The notes under the pieces are model-generated. The model worked only from the letters and a program-made list of their open reading frames with translations. It was not told where the DNA came from and made no database searches. Below, piece after piece: positions 18,616 through 26,663 of a stretch of 64,000 bases of DNA. The stretch spans positions 1-64,000 of the forward strand of contig JAGGQZ010000024.1 in assembly GCA_018613055.1 (NCBI GenBank), in the 5' to 3' direction. The DNA comes from Chryseobacterium sp. ISL-80 (GTDB taxonomy: Bacteria; Bacillota; Bacilli; Bacillales; Cytobacillaceae). How positions within the stretch are numbered: the stretch's first letter is position 1; each line of letters opens with the position of its first letter. A program made the position numbers and the translations under genes.

Positions 18616-18828
18616 GTGATCACTCATTTCCAATTCAAATCATTATTTGAAAATAAAGAAATGCCTGGCTGGCATTTTTCCTTTTATTTTAAAAAGCAGA
18701 AGTATACGGGAATTTATCATCAAAATGGAGATATTCAATGGATTTCCGAACCGCCCCTGGACGGGGATATCGACCAGCTGAAGGAACGTGTTCACGAGCT
18801 GATGCTTTTCCATGTGTATGACAAATAA
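18616..18828 (+). CDS. yheE: YheE-like small protein
   Basis: 70 residues from a GTG start placed six bases after AGGGGGAA; the longer in-frame extension has no ribosome site. The sequence, with MPGWHFSFYFKKQKYTGIYH and a C-terminal HELMLFHVYDK, matches my recollection of B. subtilis YheE, which also follows yheD. A TATAAT-like hexamer (18576-18583 region) stands upstream, so it may have its own promoter besides read-through from the ATP-grasp genes. Function unknown. Confidence 0.8.
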   Translation: MITHFQFKSLFENKEMPGWHFSFYFKKQKYTGIYHQNGDIQWISEPPLDGDIDQLKERVHELMLFHVYDK

Positions 18829-18888
18829 TCTGTATGTTTCTTGTTCCTTTCCGACATTCTAAGCGTAAAAGAATTGAAGGAGGAAACC

Positions 18889-19074
18889 ATGAAACAAAAG
18901 GACAAGAAAATGTTCGCTGAGGACCTGCAATATGAGGGCCGGGATAAAGTATATGTCGATGTCGACAGGATGATCAATGAGGGGATGGCAGGCGGGACTG
19001 TCCATCGATTGGACGATACTCCAAATATCGGGGAAAGCCATGAACTCCCACCTGAAGATCCGCCTAATAAATAG
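18889..19074 (+). CDS. Hypothetical 61-residue acidic protein
   Basis: Not recognised. 61 residues, charged, no membrane segment: MKQKDKKMFAEDLQYEGRDK, then a Val/Asp-rich stretch and a Pro-rich end (ELPPEDPPNK). The ATG is fixed by GAAGGAGGAAACC immediately upstream. It follows yheE by 60 bases and ends at a strong terminator, so it may be co-transcribed with yheE. Sporulation linkage is suggested only by position. Confidence 0.65.
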   Translation: MKQKDKKMFAEDLQYEGRDKVYVDVDRMINEGMAGGTVHRLDDTPNIGESHELPPEDPPNK

Positions 19075-19085
19075 GAAACAAAAAA

Positions 19086-19120
19086 AAGACACCACATCCT
19101 AAAAAGGATGCTGGTGTCTT
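19086..19120. terminator. Bidirectional terminator
   Basis: Long stem AAGACACC-CATCCT / AGGATG-TGGTGTCTT (14 paired bases with one mismatch) with A7 before and T-rich after. It serves the 61-residue gene on the plus strand and the CstR-like gene, whose stop it touches, on the minus strand. Confidence 0.85.
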
Positions 19121-19379
19121 ATCTGCTTTTAACAATCATATTGACTGCATCTTTGATGGCTTCGTCGGCTTCTTTGCCTTCCTTAGCTGCTTCCGTGATG
19201 CATGATTCCAGGTTTTTTGCCACGATGAAACCAATCGCACGGTCTACTGCAGAACGGACTGCCGATAATTGTGTGACAACATCCTTGCAGTGATTTTCTT
19301 CTTCCATCATGCGGATAACGCCGCGCACTTGGCCTTCCAAACGCTTTAAGCGATTTTTCATTTCTGGTGTGTATTCCAT
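19119..19379 (-). CDS. CsoR/CstR-family repressor, CstR-like
   Basis: 86-residue DUF156 helical-bundle repressor. In copper-sensing CsoR the ligands are Cys, then His 25 residues on, then Cys four further. Here the first Cys (NHCKDVV) and last Cys (LESC) are kept at the same 29-residue distance, but the His position is Asn (AKNLESC). That Cys-Cys pair without His is the pattern of CstR, which senses persulfides, so sulfur sensing is likelier than copper. No rhodanese, sulfurtransferase or copper gene is adjacent, so it may control distant targets as well as itself. Confidence 0.82.
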   Translation of the reverse strand: MEYTPEMKNRLKRLEGQVRGVIRMMEEENHCKDVVTQLSAVRSAVDRAIGFIVAKNLESCITEAAKEGKEADEAIKDAVNMIVKSR

Positions 19380-19397
19380 TTCCCTGCACCTCTCTCC

Positions 19398-19425
19398 TAC
19401 GGTACCCCGTATTGTATCTATTATA
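19398..19425 (-). promoter_or_regulatory. Operator and -10 box of the CstR-like gene
   Basis: Inverted repeat TACGG-TACC-CCGTA (19398-19411) of the GTACCCC type bound by CsoR-family repressors, directly downstream of a minus-strand TATAAT (19420-19425). Position between -10 and start codon fits autorepression. Confidence 0.6.
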
Positions 19426-19545
19426 CCAATATATTTTCCTTTTTTCTACCAGTTTATCCCGTGGCGTGAATTCACATTTCAAAGCCACACCTGTTATAAT
19501 AAAAGATATGTCAACTTTTATCAAATTAAATCTGAGGATACTTAT

Positions 19546-20445
19546 ATGATTAATAAAATATTAGCTTATTTTCCTGATTCTGTCACGCACAATCATTTTC
19601 CAGCTCATCCATCAAGTGAACATCATTGGTTTCAATTTACCGAGGAAGAGCCAATATGGATCAGCATTCCAAAGGAACAGATATCGGAAGACCAGCTTGA
19701 CTTGCTGAAGAATCTGCTTCAGTATATTGAAACCGATCCGCATACTGTTCTTACTGGTAAAGCACTTGCGTGGAGTGATTTTCTTTTTCATGGTGGAGCG
19801 ATACCGCCGACTGCGATGGAAGAGGTCCGTTTCATTCAATTCCGGCTGCAGGCAAAACATATCGAAACAGAGGAAATCAATGAGGCTTTGCAAGGCTTTT
19901 TCCCTGAACATACTATCCTCTGGAGGAAGGACTCCTATGGAATGATCATTGAAGAGAAGAAGGAAATCATTGAAGATGCAGACGAGCTTCAATCAATTTC
20001 CGCAACATTCGAAAGTGACTTTTTTATTAAAATTTCTTTTTATATCGGCAAGTTCCAAACAATTTCCCGGCAGCTCCCAGGCTTTTTCACAAACGAAAAG
20101 CAAGTTTTCCTAGAATTAGTTAAGCTTACGAATCGCGGAGATGTCTTCACTTTTGAAAAAGCCTTTCCGATGCTCCTGGCAACACAGCTGCCAGATCATT
20201 TACAGGATATTCTCTCCCATTCAATTCTCGATGCATTTGGCGATGACAAAGAGTTAATGACTACGATCAAAACGTTCCTGGAAAGCAATTCGAATGTTTC
20301 ACTTGCAGCTAAAAAATTGTATGTACACCGAAATACCCTTCAGTACAGACTAGACAAGTTCACAGAAAAAACCGGTGTGCAGCTGAAGGATTTTGACGCA
20401 GCCATCGTTGTTTATCTTGCCGGCCTTTATAAAGAAATGGGCTGA
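19546..20445 (+). CDS. yxkF: PucR/CdaR-type transcriptional regulator (YxkF-like)
   Basis: 299 residues. The C-terminal 60 residues form the PucR-type helix-turn-helix (VSLAAKKLYVHRNTLQYRLD followed by TGVQLKDFDAAIVVYL). The rest has no recognised ligand domain. The start follows GAGGATACTTAT; a much longer open frame upstream runs through the neighbouring repressor promoter and is discounted. In B. subtilis yxkF is next to msmX, as here, so a role in controlling the shared sugar ATPase is plausible but unproven. Confidence 0.8.
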   Translation: MINKILAYFPDSVTHNHFPAHPSSEHHWFQFTEEEPIWISIPKEQISEDQLDLLKNLLQYIETDPHTVLTGKALAWSDFLFHGGAIPPTAMEEVRFIQFRLQAKHIETEEINEALQGFFPEHTILWRKDSYGMIIEEKKEIIEDADELQSISATFESDFFIKISFYIGKFQTISRQLPGFFTNEKQVFLELVKLTNRGDVFTFEKAFPMLLATQLPDHLQDILSHSILDAFGDDKELMTTIKTFLESNSNVSLAAKKLYVHRNTLQYRLDKFTEKTGVQLKDFDAAIVVYLAGLYKEMG

Positions 20446-20568
20446 TTTAGACGGTTTGAACAATTTGCATAAAAGGGCTTTCATTTTTTTGTGCATCCTG
20501 CTGATGATTAATGGTAGGCCTTTTCGCTAAACTGTTCTTGTAGACAAACAATCAGGGAGGCTTAAAAA

Positions 20569-21669
20569 ATGGCCGAGTTAAAATTAGACAATATTTATAA
20601 AATTTATGATAACAAAGTAACTGCTGTTGAAGATTTCAACCTTCACATCGAAGACAAAGAATTCATCGTATTCGTTGGACCATCTGGCTGCGGTAAATCA
20701 ACGACTCTTCGTATGATTGCAGGTCTTGAGGAAATTTCCAAAGGTGATTTCTACATCGACGGGAAACGAGTGAACGACGTTCCTCCTAAAGACCGTGACA
20801 TCGCGATGGTTTTCCAGAACTACGCTCTATATCCACATATGACTGTATACGATAACATGGCTTTCGGATTGAAGCTTCGCAAGTTCCCGAAGGATGAAAT
20901 CGACCGCCGCGTTAAAGAGGCAGCAAAGATTCTTGGTCTTGAACCTTACCTGGACCGCAAGCCAAAAGCACTTTCCGGCGGCCAGCGCCAGCGTGTTGCA
21001 TTGGGTCGTGCGATTGTCCGTGACGCAAAGGTATTCTTAATGGACGAACCATTATCAAACCTTGATGCAAAGCTTCGTGTACAGATGCGTGCTGAAATTG
21101 CCAAGCTTCACCGCCGCCTGGATACAACAACTATCTACGTAACACATGACCAGACTGAAGCGATGACAATGGCAACCCGCCTTGTAGTCATGAAAGATGG
21201 AATTATCCAGCAGGTTGGAGCTCCAAAAGAAGTTTATGAAAATCCAGAGAATGTCTTCGTTGGAGGATTCATCGGATCTCCTTCCATGAACTTCTTCACT
21301 GGAAAGCTTGAAGAAGGAAAGTTCACAATCAACAATTCTTCTATTGCTGTCCCAGAAGGAAAAATGAAAGTCCTTCGCGCACAAGGTTATGTAGGAAAAG
21401 ACATCATCCTTGGTGTAAGACCAGAAGACCTTCATGATGAGCCAGTATTCATCGATGCTTCTCAAGGTTCCACTGTTAAAGCAACTGTAGAAGTATCTGA
21501 ATTGACTGGTGCTGAAACAATGATCTATTCTCAATTCGAAGGCCAGGATTTCGTAGCTCGTGTTGATTCACGCACAGATGTAACTCCAGGCCAGGTAATT
21601 GAATTGGCATTCGATATGAACAAGGTTCACTTCTTCGATGCAGAAACAGAAGTAAGAATCCGTCCATAA
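20569..21669 (+). CDS. msmX: Multi-sugar ABC transporter ATPase MsmX
   Basis: 366 residues, the usual length. Walker A GPSGCGKSTTLR (residue 36 on), Q-loop MVFQNYALYPHM, signature LSGGQRQRVALGR, Walker B VFLMDEPLSNLD and switch THDQTEAM, followed by a C-terminal TOBE/regulatory domain (about 240-366). MsmX energises several carbohydrate importers whose own operons lack an ATPase, which explains its solitary position. Codon use looks highly expressed. CAGGGAGGC precedes the ATG and a terminator follows. Confidence 0.95.
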   Translation: MAELKLDNIYKIYDNKVTAVEDFNLHIEDKEFIVFVGPSGCGKSTTLRMIAGLEEISKGDFYIDGKRVNDVPPKDRDIAMVFQNYALYPHMTVYDNMAFGLKLRKFPKDEIDRRVKEAAKILGLEPYLDRKPKALSGGQRQRVALGRAIVRDAKVFLMDEPLSNLDAKLRVQMRAEIAKLHRRLDTTTIYVTHDQTEAMTMATRLVVMKDGIIQQVGAPKEVYENPENVFVGGFIGSPSMNFFTGKLEEGKFTINNSSIAVPEGKMKVLRAQGYVGKDIILGVRPEDLHDEPVFIDASQGSTVKATVEVSELTGAETMIYSQFEGQDFVARVDSRTDVTPGQVIELAFDMNKVHFFDAETEVRIRP

Positions 21670-21676
21670 TACATGA

Positions 21677-21708
21677 AAAAGGCAACCATTGCGGTTGCTT
21701 TTTTTTTG
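21677..21708 (+). terminator. Terminator after msmX
   Basis: Stem AAAGGCAACC/GGTTGCTTT followed by a run of eight or more T. Confidence 0.85.
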
Positions 21709-21724
21709 CTTTCTTGACCATGGA

Positions 21725-21967
21725 TCATTCTTTGATTAAAAATACCTGGCTTGTTCCGCAGCTTGGACATTTGAACAAGTGCGGGCACTCCTCCTCGGCA
21801 AAATCGGCAGGATAACCATCTTCAAGCTTCATTTGATCAATTGGCATATACGGACTGTAATCATCATAAAAGTCTGCTTCCCTCCCGCTGTCCTCCATGC
21901 TGCCGCTGCAGTTTGGACATGGAAGAGCAACGTTCCTGAAGCCATTGCAAATCGGGCACATCCCCAT
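21725..21967 (-). CDS. Small zinc-ribbon protein
   Basis: About 80 residues with three Cys-x2-Cys pairs: CPIC near the start, CPNC, and CPSC near the end, plus an additional Cys-His in EECPHLFKC. These would bind one or two zinc ions in a rubredoxin-like knuckle fold. An acidic, Tyr-rich linker (DFYDDYSPYMP) lies between. The start may be the ATG at 21967 or one two codons later; AAAAGG favours the second slightly. Not recognised beyond the zinc motif. Convergent with msmX. Confidence 0.65.
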   Translation of the reverse strand: MGMCPICNGFRNVALPCPNCSGSMEDSGREADFYDDYSPYMPIDQMKLEDGYPADFAEEECPHLFKCPSCGTSQVFLIKE

Positions 21968-22128
21968 CCTTTTCCATCCTTTCTCCTGTATCGCTAGCAT
22001 TAGTTTGTGTTGATTAAAATTGGTTATGTAAGGTGATAATATTGGTATTAATTACCTTAATTGATCAGCGCATAAACTTTTCGAAACAAAACATACTAGT
22101 TATTAATAAAGCAGCAACAAAGAAAAAA

Positions 22129-22291
22129 GCGCAGCTTAGCAAAGGGATTAAGACATTGGGTTAAGCCTAGAAGGCAGCTATGACGTGCGCCGGTGCAATT
22201 CCGGCTAGCCCAGCCAAACTCCTCATCATGGGTTAAACCCAGGCGGCATGGCAAAAGCCATGATTGGTTCGACTCCAATACTAACCCAAAT
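22129..22291 (+). ncRNA. Structured leader with two tRNA-like folds
   Basis: Unit 1 (22157-22216): strand TGGGTTA pairs with TAGCCCA; between them a 5-bp stem GCCGG/CCGGC closes a 7-nt loop TGCAATT and joins the 3' strand with no linker, exactly as a T-arm joins an acceptor stem, and the 3' strand is followed by G-CCA. Unit 2 (22229-22289): TGGGTTA pairs with TAACCCA, and ATTGG/CCAAT closes the canonical T-loop TTCGACT; a hairpin CATGGC/GCCATG sits where the anticodon region would be. There is no proper anticodon arm. TTGGGTTA (22156) can also pair perfectly with TAACCCAA (22282), giving an alternative fold. It lies 35 bases before the SASP start. Not a family I can name. Confidence 0.45.
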
Positions 22292-22324
22292 ACAACTCTG
22301 AAAAACACAAAGGAGGAAATATTA

Positions 22325-22528
22325 ATGGCTAGTAGCAACAACTCTAATCAATTATTAGTTCCTGGTGTTCAACAAGCTCTTGATCAAATGAAGTACGAAA
22401 TCGCAACAGAATTTGGCGTACAGCTTGGCGGCGAAACAACTTCTCGCGCTAACGGATCAGTTGGTGGAGAAATCACTAAGCGCCTTGTGCAAATGGCTGA
22501 GCAACAACTTGGCGGATCTGCACGCTAA
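22325..22528 (+). CDS. Alpha/beta-type small acid-soluble spore protein
   Basis: 67 residues. The family signature is complete: the germination-protease site region [10 protein letters not shown] and the DNA-binding repeat [20 protein letters not shown]. Such proteins coat forespore DNA, protect it from UV and heat, and are degraded on germination. AAAGGAGGAAATATT precedes the ATG. Expression should be forespore-specific (sigma G). The 160-base structured leader is not usual for this gene type. Confidence 0.95.
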   Translation: MASSNNSNQLLVPGVQQALDQMKYEIATEFGVQLGGETTSRANGSVGGEITKRLVQMAEQQLGGSAR

Positions 22529-22559
22529 ATTGCATTAAACAATAAAATAAGAATGGCTT

Positions 22560-22582
22560 AGGCCCCCTTCATCAGGGGGCCT
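22560..22582 (+). terminator. Terminator after the SASP gene
   Basis: Stem GGCCCCCT/AGGGGGCC with a five-base loop, followed by TTACTATTTT. Confidence 0.8.
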
Positions 22583-22647
22583 TACTATTTTCTGGTTTCA
22601 CTGACTCCCCACATGGCCCCTGGAAAAGCACCAAGTGCATACTCTCA

Positions 22648-24027
22648 TCAAATCATCTTTTCAGGCTTGACCCACTGATCATATTGCTCTGAAGTTAAAT
22701 ACCCCGTCTTGATTGCCGCTTCCTTCAAGGTAGTGTTTTCCTTGAAAGCAAGCTTGGCGATTTCAGCTGCTTTTTCATAACCAATATGCGGATTCAAAGA
22801 TGTGACAAGCATGAGTGAGCGGTCAACATGACCAGCAATGACATCCAGATTCGCTTCAATTCCTGCAGCACAGTTATCATTGAAAGACCTCATTCCATCT
22901 GCCAGCAGTCTTGCACTTTGCAGGAAGTTATAGATGATGACAGGCTTGAATACATTCAATTCAAAATTACCCTGACTTGCCGCAAATCCGATTGTCGCAT
23001 CATTTCCAAAAACCTGGGTTGCCACCATTGTCAGGGCTTCACTTTGCGTCGGATTGACTTTGCCTGGCATGATGGAGCTGCCTGGTTCATTTGCCGGTAT
23101 GGAGAGCTCGCCAATCCCGCTTCTTGGGCCGCTGGCAAGCCAGCGAACGTCATTGGCAATTTTCATCAAGTCGGCTGCCAGTCCTTTTAATGCTCCGTGA
23201 AGGAAGACAATTTCATCATGCGATGTCAAAGCCTGGAATTTATTCGGTGCAGAACGGAAGGTTTCTCCTGTTTGGCTGGCAAGCTGGCTTGCTACCTGGT
23301 CACCGAAGTCTTTCGCTGCATTTATTCCTGTTCCGACAGCTGTCCCGCCTATTGCCAGATCTCTCACATACTTGAGACCATCCTCGATCATTTGTTTATC
23401 TTTTTCAAGCATCGCTTTCCATCCGCTGATTTCCTGCCCCAATGTCAAAGGGGTCGCATCCTGGAGATGGGTTCGGCCGATCTTGATGATTTCATTGAAT
23501 TCCTCTTCTTTTTTCCTTAACGTCTCCTTTAGGAGCTCAAGGGAAGGCAATACTTCAGCACTCACTTTTTTTACAGCGGCAATATGCATCGCCGTCGGGA
23601 ATGTGTCGTTCGAACTCTGCGACATATTCACATCATCATTCGGATGGACCTTTTCTTCTGCCTGCTGCTCGGCAAGCAGTTCATTCGCTCTTCTGGCGAC
23701 TACCTCGTTGACGTTCATATTAGACTGAGTTCCGCTTCCTGTCTGCCACACGACCAACGGAAAATGCGCATCGAATTTTCCTGCAAGAATTTCATCACAG
23801 GCCGTCTCAATCACCTTTGCTTTTGTTTCCGATAACTTTCCAGACGCAGCATTCACTCTGGCTGCAGCTTTCTTTACTTCCACAAAAGCATAAATGACTT
23901 CTATTGGCATTTTTTCTGTGCCAATCTTGAAATTCTGCTTGCTTCGCTGAGTTTGTGCGCCCCAATATTTATCAGATGGCACCTTAATTTCACCAATCGT
24001 ATCCCTTTCAATCCGATAATCTGACAA
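22648..24027 (-). CDS. fumC: Class II fumarate hydratase
   Basis: 459-residue class II fumarase (CitG in B. subtilis), converting fumarate to malate in the citric acid cycle. The superfamily signature [13 protein letters not shown] and the substrate segments [11 protein letters not shown] and [10 protein letters not shown] are present. The catalytic Ser is in the signature loop. Homotetrameric cytoplasmic enzyme, iron-independent. GAGGGATCATTTTG precedes the ATG. Stands alone; no terminator recognised after it except the SASP hairpin read from the other side. Confidence 0.95.
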   Translation of the reverse strand: MSDYRIERDTIGEIKVPSDKYWGAQTQRSKQNFKIGTEKMPIEVIYAFVEVKKAAARVNAASGKLSETKAKVIETACDEILAGKFDAHFPLVVWQTGSGTQSNMNVNEVVARRANELLAEQQAEEKVHPNDDVNMSQSSNDTFPTAMHIAAVKKVSAEVLPSLELLKETLRKKEEEFNEIIKIGRTHLQDATPLTLGQEISGWKAMLEKDKQMIEDGLKYVRDLAIGGTAVGTGINAAKDFGDQVASQLASQTGETFRSAPNKFQALTSHDEIVFLHGALKGLAADLMKIANDVRWLASGPRSGIGELSIPANEPGSSIMPGKVNPTQSEALTMVATQVFGNDATIGFAASQGNFELNVFKPVIIYNFLQSARLLADGMRSFNDNCAAGIEANLDVIAGHVDRSLMLVTSLNPHIGYEKAAEIAKLAFKENTTLKEAAIKTGYLTSEQYDQWVKPEKMI

Positions 24028-24140
24028 AATGATCCCTCCTCAATCTAATTATTTACTTATCTAAACATTTCAAACATTCTCGCCTTCAGGATACCTTTTT
24101 TAAAGCCCAAATGACAGAAAAGTGTATGTAAACAGACGAA

Positions 24141-24177
24141 AAAAGCGGAAGCAGTCATGAATGCTACTTCCGCTTTT
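24141..24177 (-). terminator. Terminator after the 27-residue gene
   Basis: Stem AAAAGCGGAAG/CTTCCGCTTTT with a loop of about 15 bases, T-rich on the minus strand. About 25 bases past the small ORF stop. Confidence 0.7.
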
Positions 24178-24201
24178 CATTATGTCTTTTTTTGCTTAAG
24201 G

Positions 24202-24285
24202 TTATGCTTTATAAATTGCATATCCAATATAATAGCCCAGGATCATGATGCTCGCGATGCTTAAGGTTACTGTGAGTTCCGCCAT
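24202..24285 (-). CDS. 27-residue single-pass membrane peptide
   Basis: Starts MAELTVTLSIASIMILGY and ends GYAIYKA: one continuous hydrophobic helix (residues 6-25) with an acidic N-end and a Lys near the C-end. A strong site CAGGAGGTTG lies seven bases before the ATG and an intrinsic terminator follows, so the unit has everything an expressed gene needs despite its length. Size and shape resemble small subunits of membrane complexes such as CydX-like or stress peptides, but I recognise no specific family. Lies between fumC and the MITE-like element. Confidence 0.6.
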   Translation of the reverse strand: MAELTVTLSIASIMILGYYIGYAIYKA

Positions 24286-24432
24286 CTAAACAACCTCCTG
24301 AAATAATATGGTTATTATTAAACTACCACAGGAACACCAGAGACAACTGAGTCGTTTCGCAACATTCTGTGACAAAAACAGGAATTATAGTGAGGTTTCA
24401 CACAGGGTTACCGCAGCTGCGGACAGAAAAAA

Positions 24433-24619
24433 AGGCTGTTTTCGTAAAGATTGTTGTTAAAATCCTAAAGCCGATTTTAACGTAATATTTTCCTATTTTG
24501 GCGGTCGGTATATGGTTTGCATGCTCTTTTCTCATAAAAAGCGTCTACTTTAAGAAGGAATAAAGCGAATTCAATCCAATTTTGAATTCAATAGCAACAA
24601 AGTTTGAGAAAAGAGCCTA
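24433..24619 (+). mobile_element. MITE-like element, copy B
   Basis: Inverted-orientation copy of the element at 9138-9325. It starts AGGCTGTTTTCGTAAAGATT and ends with the complement of AGGCTCTTTTCTCAAACTTT. The ends and the stretch around CGTTAAAATCGGCT are nearly identical to copy A, the centre has diverged. It lies just beyond the bmrD stop, as copy A lies beyond yhaR. Confidence 0.65.
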
Positions 24620-24659
24620 AAAAAATCCACACCCATTAAGAATGAGTGTGAATCTCTTT

Positions 24660-26663
24660 TTAACCTGCCTTCGCTTTGTTTCCAAGCTGCAGCTGGTACA
24701 TTTGATAATACTTCCCTTTCAACTCCATTAACTGATCATGATTGCCTTTTTCCACAATCCGGCCGCGATCCAGTACAAGAATTTGATCGGCATTGCGGAT
24801 CGTCGATAGCCTGTGGGCAATGATGAAGGTCGTTCTTCCTTCCTTCAGGACATTCATTGCCTCCTGGATGATCGCTTCCGTCTCAGTATCAATACTAGAG
24901 GTTGCCTCATCAAGGATTAAGATGGCCGGGTCAAAAGCCAGAGCCCTGGCAAAAGAGATCAATTGCCTCTGCCCGCTGGAAAGTGTACTTCCCTTCTCAA
25001 TCACCGGCTCATCATAGCCATTTTCAAGGTTTTTCAGGACTCTGTCAGCTCCGACGCTTTGCAGTGCTTTCTCGACAGTATCCCTAGATATCGAAGGATG
25101 TTCAAGGCTGACATTGGAAGCGATCGTCCCAGTAAAGAGGAACGGATCCTGAAGGACAATGCCCATATACTTTCTTAAGGTTTGCCTTGGCATTTCGGAA
25201 ATGTCCATCCCATCAATCATGATTTTCCCTTCCTGGGGATCATAAAACCTGAACAGCAGATTCATGATTGAGCTTTTGCCGGATCCTGTATGACCGACGA
25301 GTGCTACAGTTTCTCCTTGTCTAGCTTCAAAGTTAAGGTCCTTCAGTACATACTCGCCTTCTTTATAACTGAAGGAAACATGATCGAAAGTTACATTTCC
25401 TTTATAGCGTGGAACCTCTTCCTCGCTTACATCAATTCCTTCTTCATCCATCAGTTTGAAAACTCTCTCCCCGGCAACCAATGCTTGCTCGAGATTAGCC
25501 AGCTGGTTGACGATTCCCTGGACAGGATTGAAAAGCCGGTTGATATAATCGACGAACGCATAAAGCATCCCAAGTGAAATAGCAGAGGATGGCTGCAGGG
25601 CCTCGCCGCCGAAATACCAGATGAACGCCACGAAAACGATATTCCTCAACACTGCGACAAGATTATGGGAGGTCGACGAATTTAAGCTCAGCAGTTTATT
25701 CTGATAGGTAAAATGCTCGTTATTGAGCTTCTCGAAATCCTGGTGTGTTTCTTTTTCCCGGCCGAACGCCTGGATGATGCTCATTCCCTGGATCGATTCA
25801 TTGATCACTCCGTTGATGTCGCTTACCCGTGAGCGAATCACATGATTATACTTCGATGCATATTTGCGGTACAGCTTTGCCCAGACAAACAGAACTGGCA
25901 ATAACAGCAAACAGATGGCCGCAAGCTTCGCATTCAAGATGAACAAGGCAATATAGATGCCAGTAATATAGATGAAACTTGTAAAGAACGTGGACAGGAC
26001 GGTTACGTACAGTTCACGTATCGCCTCTGTATCGTTCGTGATCCTGGCAACGACCTTTCCTGCTGGCAGATTGTCGAAATACCGAATCGGCAGCCTCTGG
26101 ATTTGCCTGAAAACATCCTCCCTCAGCTTCTGGATGATCCGGTTGGCTGATTTTTGCAGATAGAATCTCTGTCCATACTGAAAGATTGCAGCGATGACCA
26201 GCAAACCGAAATAGAAGGCCAGCAGTTTAATAATGCCCGGAATTTCAGGCCGATAAAAACCCATCAATTCCTCACCTGAAAGCAATTGAGCTTCATACTG
26301 GGCAGCCTTGGGTCCTTTGTTGACCGTCAAGACCCCATCCTCATAACTTCGGCTGCCGTCGAATTCAATCTCTCTATCAACAAAAACAAAATTCCTGCCT
26401 ACCTGAAGAATTTGAGCAGAATCTGTTTCCTGCTCCACATCATCTTTTGTATAAAAGTTGCCTTTATATTTTACAGCCCCGCTTTGTTCGTCAGTCGTAT
26501 GCCAGACCGATTCAATCCCAAGGATATGATGGTCGATCATCCGCTTGGCGATGAACGGGCCAGCAAGGTCAGCGACGACAGCGACAGTCAGCATGGCCAG
26601 TGCAACTAAAATGATTCTTTTATAATTCAATGCATATTGGAACAGTCTTTTTCCTGTACTCAT
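24660..26663 (-). CDS. bmrD: Heterodimeric multidrug ABC exporter subunit BmrD
   Basis: 667-residue half-transporter, like B. subtilis BmrD (YheH). Between the first and second membrane helices lies an external domain of about 100 residues (after WHTTDEQSG up to GFYRPEIPG), typical of BmrD/LmrD. The ATPase domain (from about 430) has Walker A GHTGSGKSS, signature LSSGQRQL, Walker B LILDEATSS with the catalytic Glu, and the switch His in IAHRLST, so this subunit supplies the competent site. Its ATG overlaps the BmrC stop (ATGA) with a good site GGAGGTG upstream. Confidence 0.92.
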   Translation of the reverse strand: MSTGKRLFQYALNYKRIILVALAMLTVAVVADLAGPFIAKRMIDHHILGIESVWHTTDEQSGAVKYKGNFYTKDDVEQETDSAQILQVGRNFVFVDREIEFDGSRSYEDGVLTVNKGPKAAQYEAQLLSGEELMGFYRPEIPGIIKLLAFYFGLLVIAAIFQYGQRFYLQKSANRIIQKLREDVFRQIQRLPIRYFDNLPAGKVVARITNDTEAIRELYVTVLSTFFTSFIYITGIYIALFILNAKLAAICLLLLPVLFVWAKLYRKYASKYNHVIRSRVSDINGVINESIQGMSIIQAFGREKETHQDFEKLNNEHFTYQNKLLSLNSSTSHNLVAVLRNIVFVAFIWYFGGEALQPSSAISLGMLYAFVDYINRLFNPVQGIVNQLANLEQALVAGERVFKLMDEEGIDVSEEEVPRYKGNVTFDHVSFSYKEGEYVLKDLNFEARQGETVALVGHTGSGKSSIMNLLFRFYDPQEGKIMIDGMDISEMPRQTLRKYMGIVLQDPFLFTGTIASNVSLEHPSISRDTVEKALQSVGADRVLKNLENGYDEPVIEKGSTLSSGQRQLISFARALAFDPAILILDEATSSIDTETEAIIQEAMNVLKEGRTTFIIAHRLSTIRNADQILVLDRGRIVEKGNHDQLMELKGKYYQMYQLQLGNKAKAG

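Noticed and set aside
19309-19545. 79-codon extension of the YxkF-like gene
   Set aside because: Runs through the start and promoter of the CstR-like gene on the other strand; GAGGATACTTAT marks the start at 19546.
22157-22289. Functional tRNA gene(s)
   Set aside because: No anticodon stem-loop fits in either unit, so canonical tRNA is excluded even though the T-arm is convincing.
22193-22324. Longer N-terminal form of the SASP gene
   Set aside because: The frame is open only through the structured leader; AAAGGAGGAAATATT and homology fix the start at 22325.
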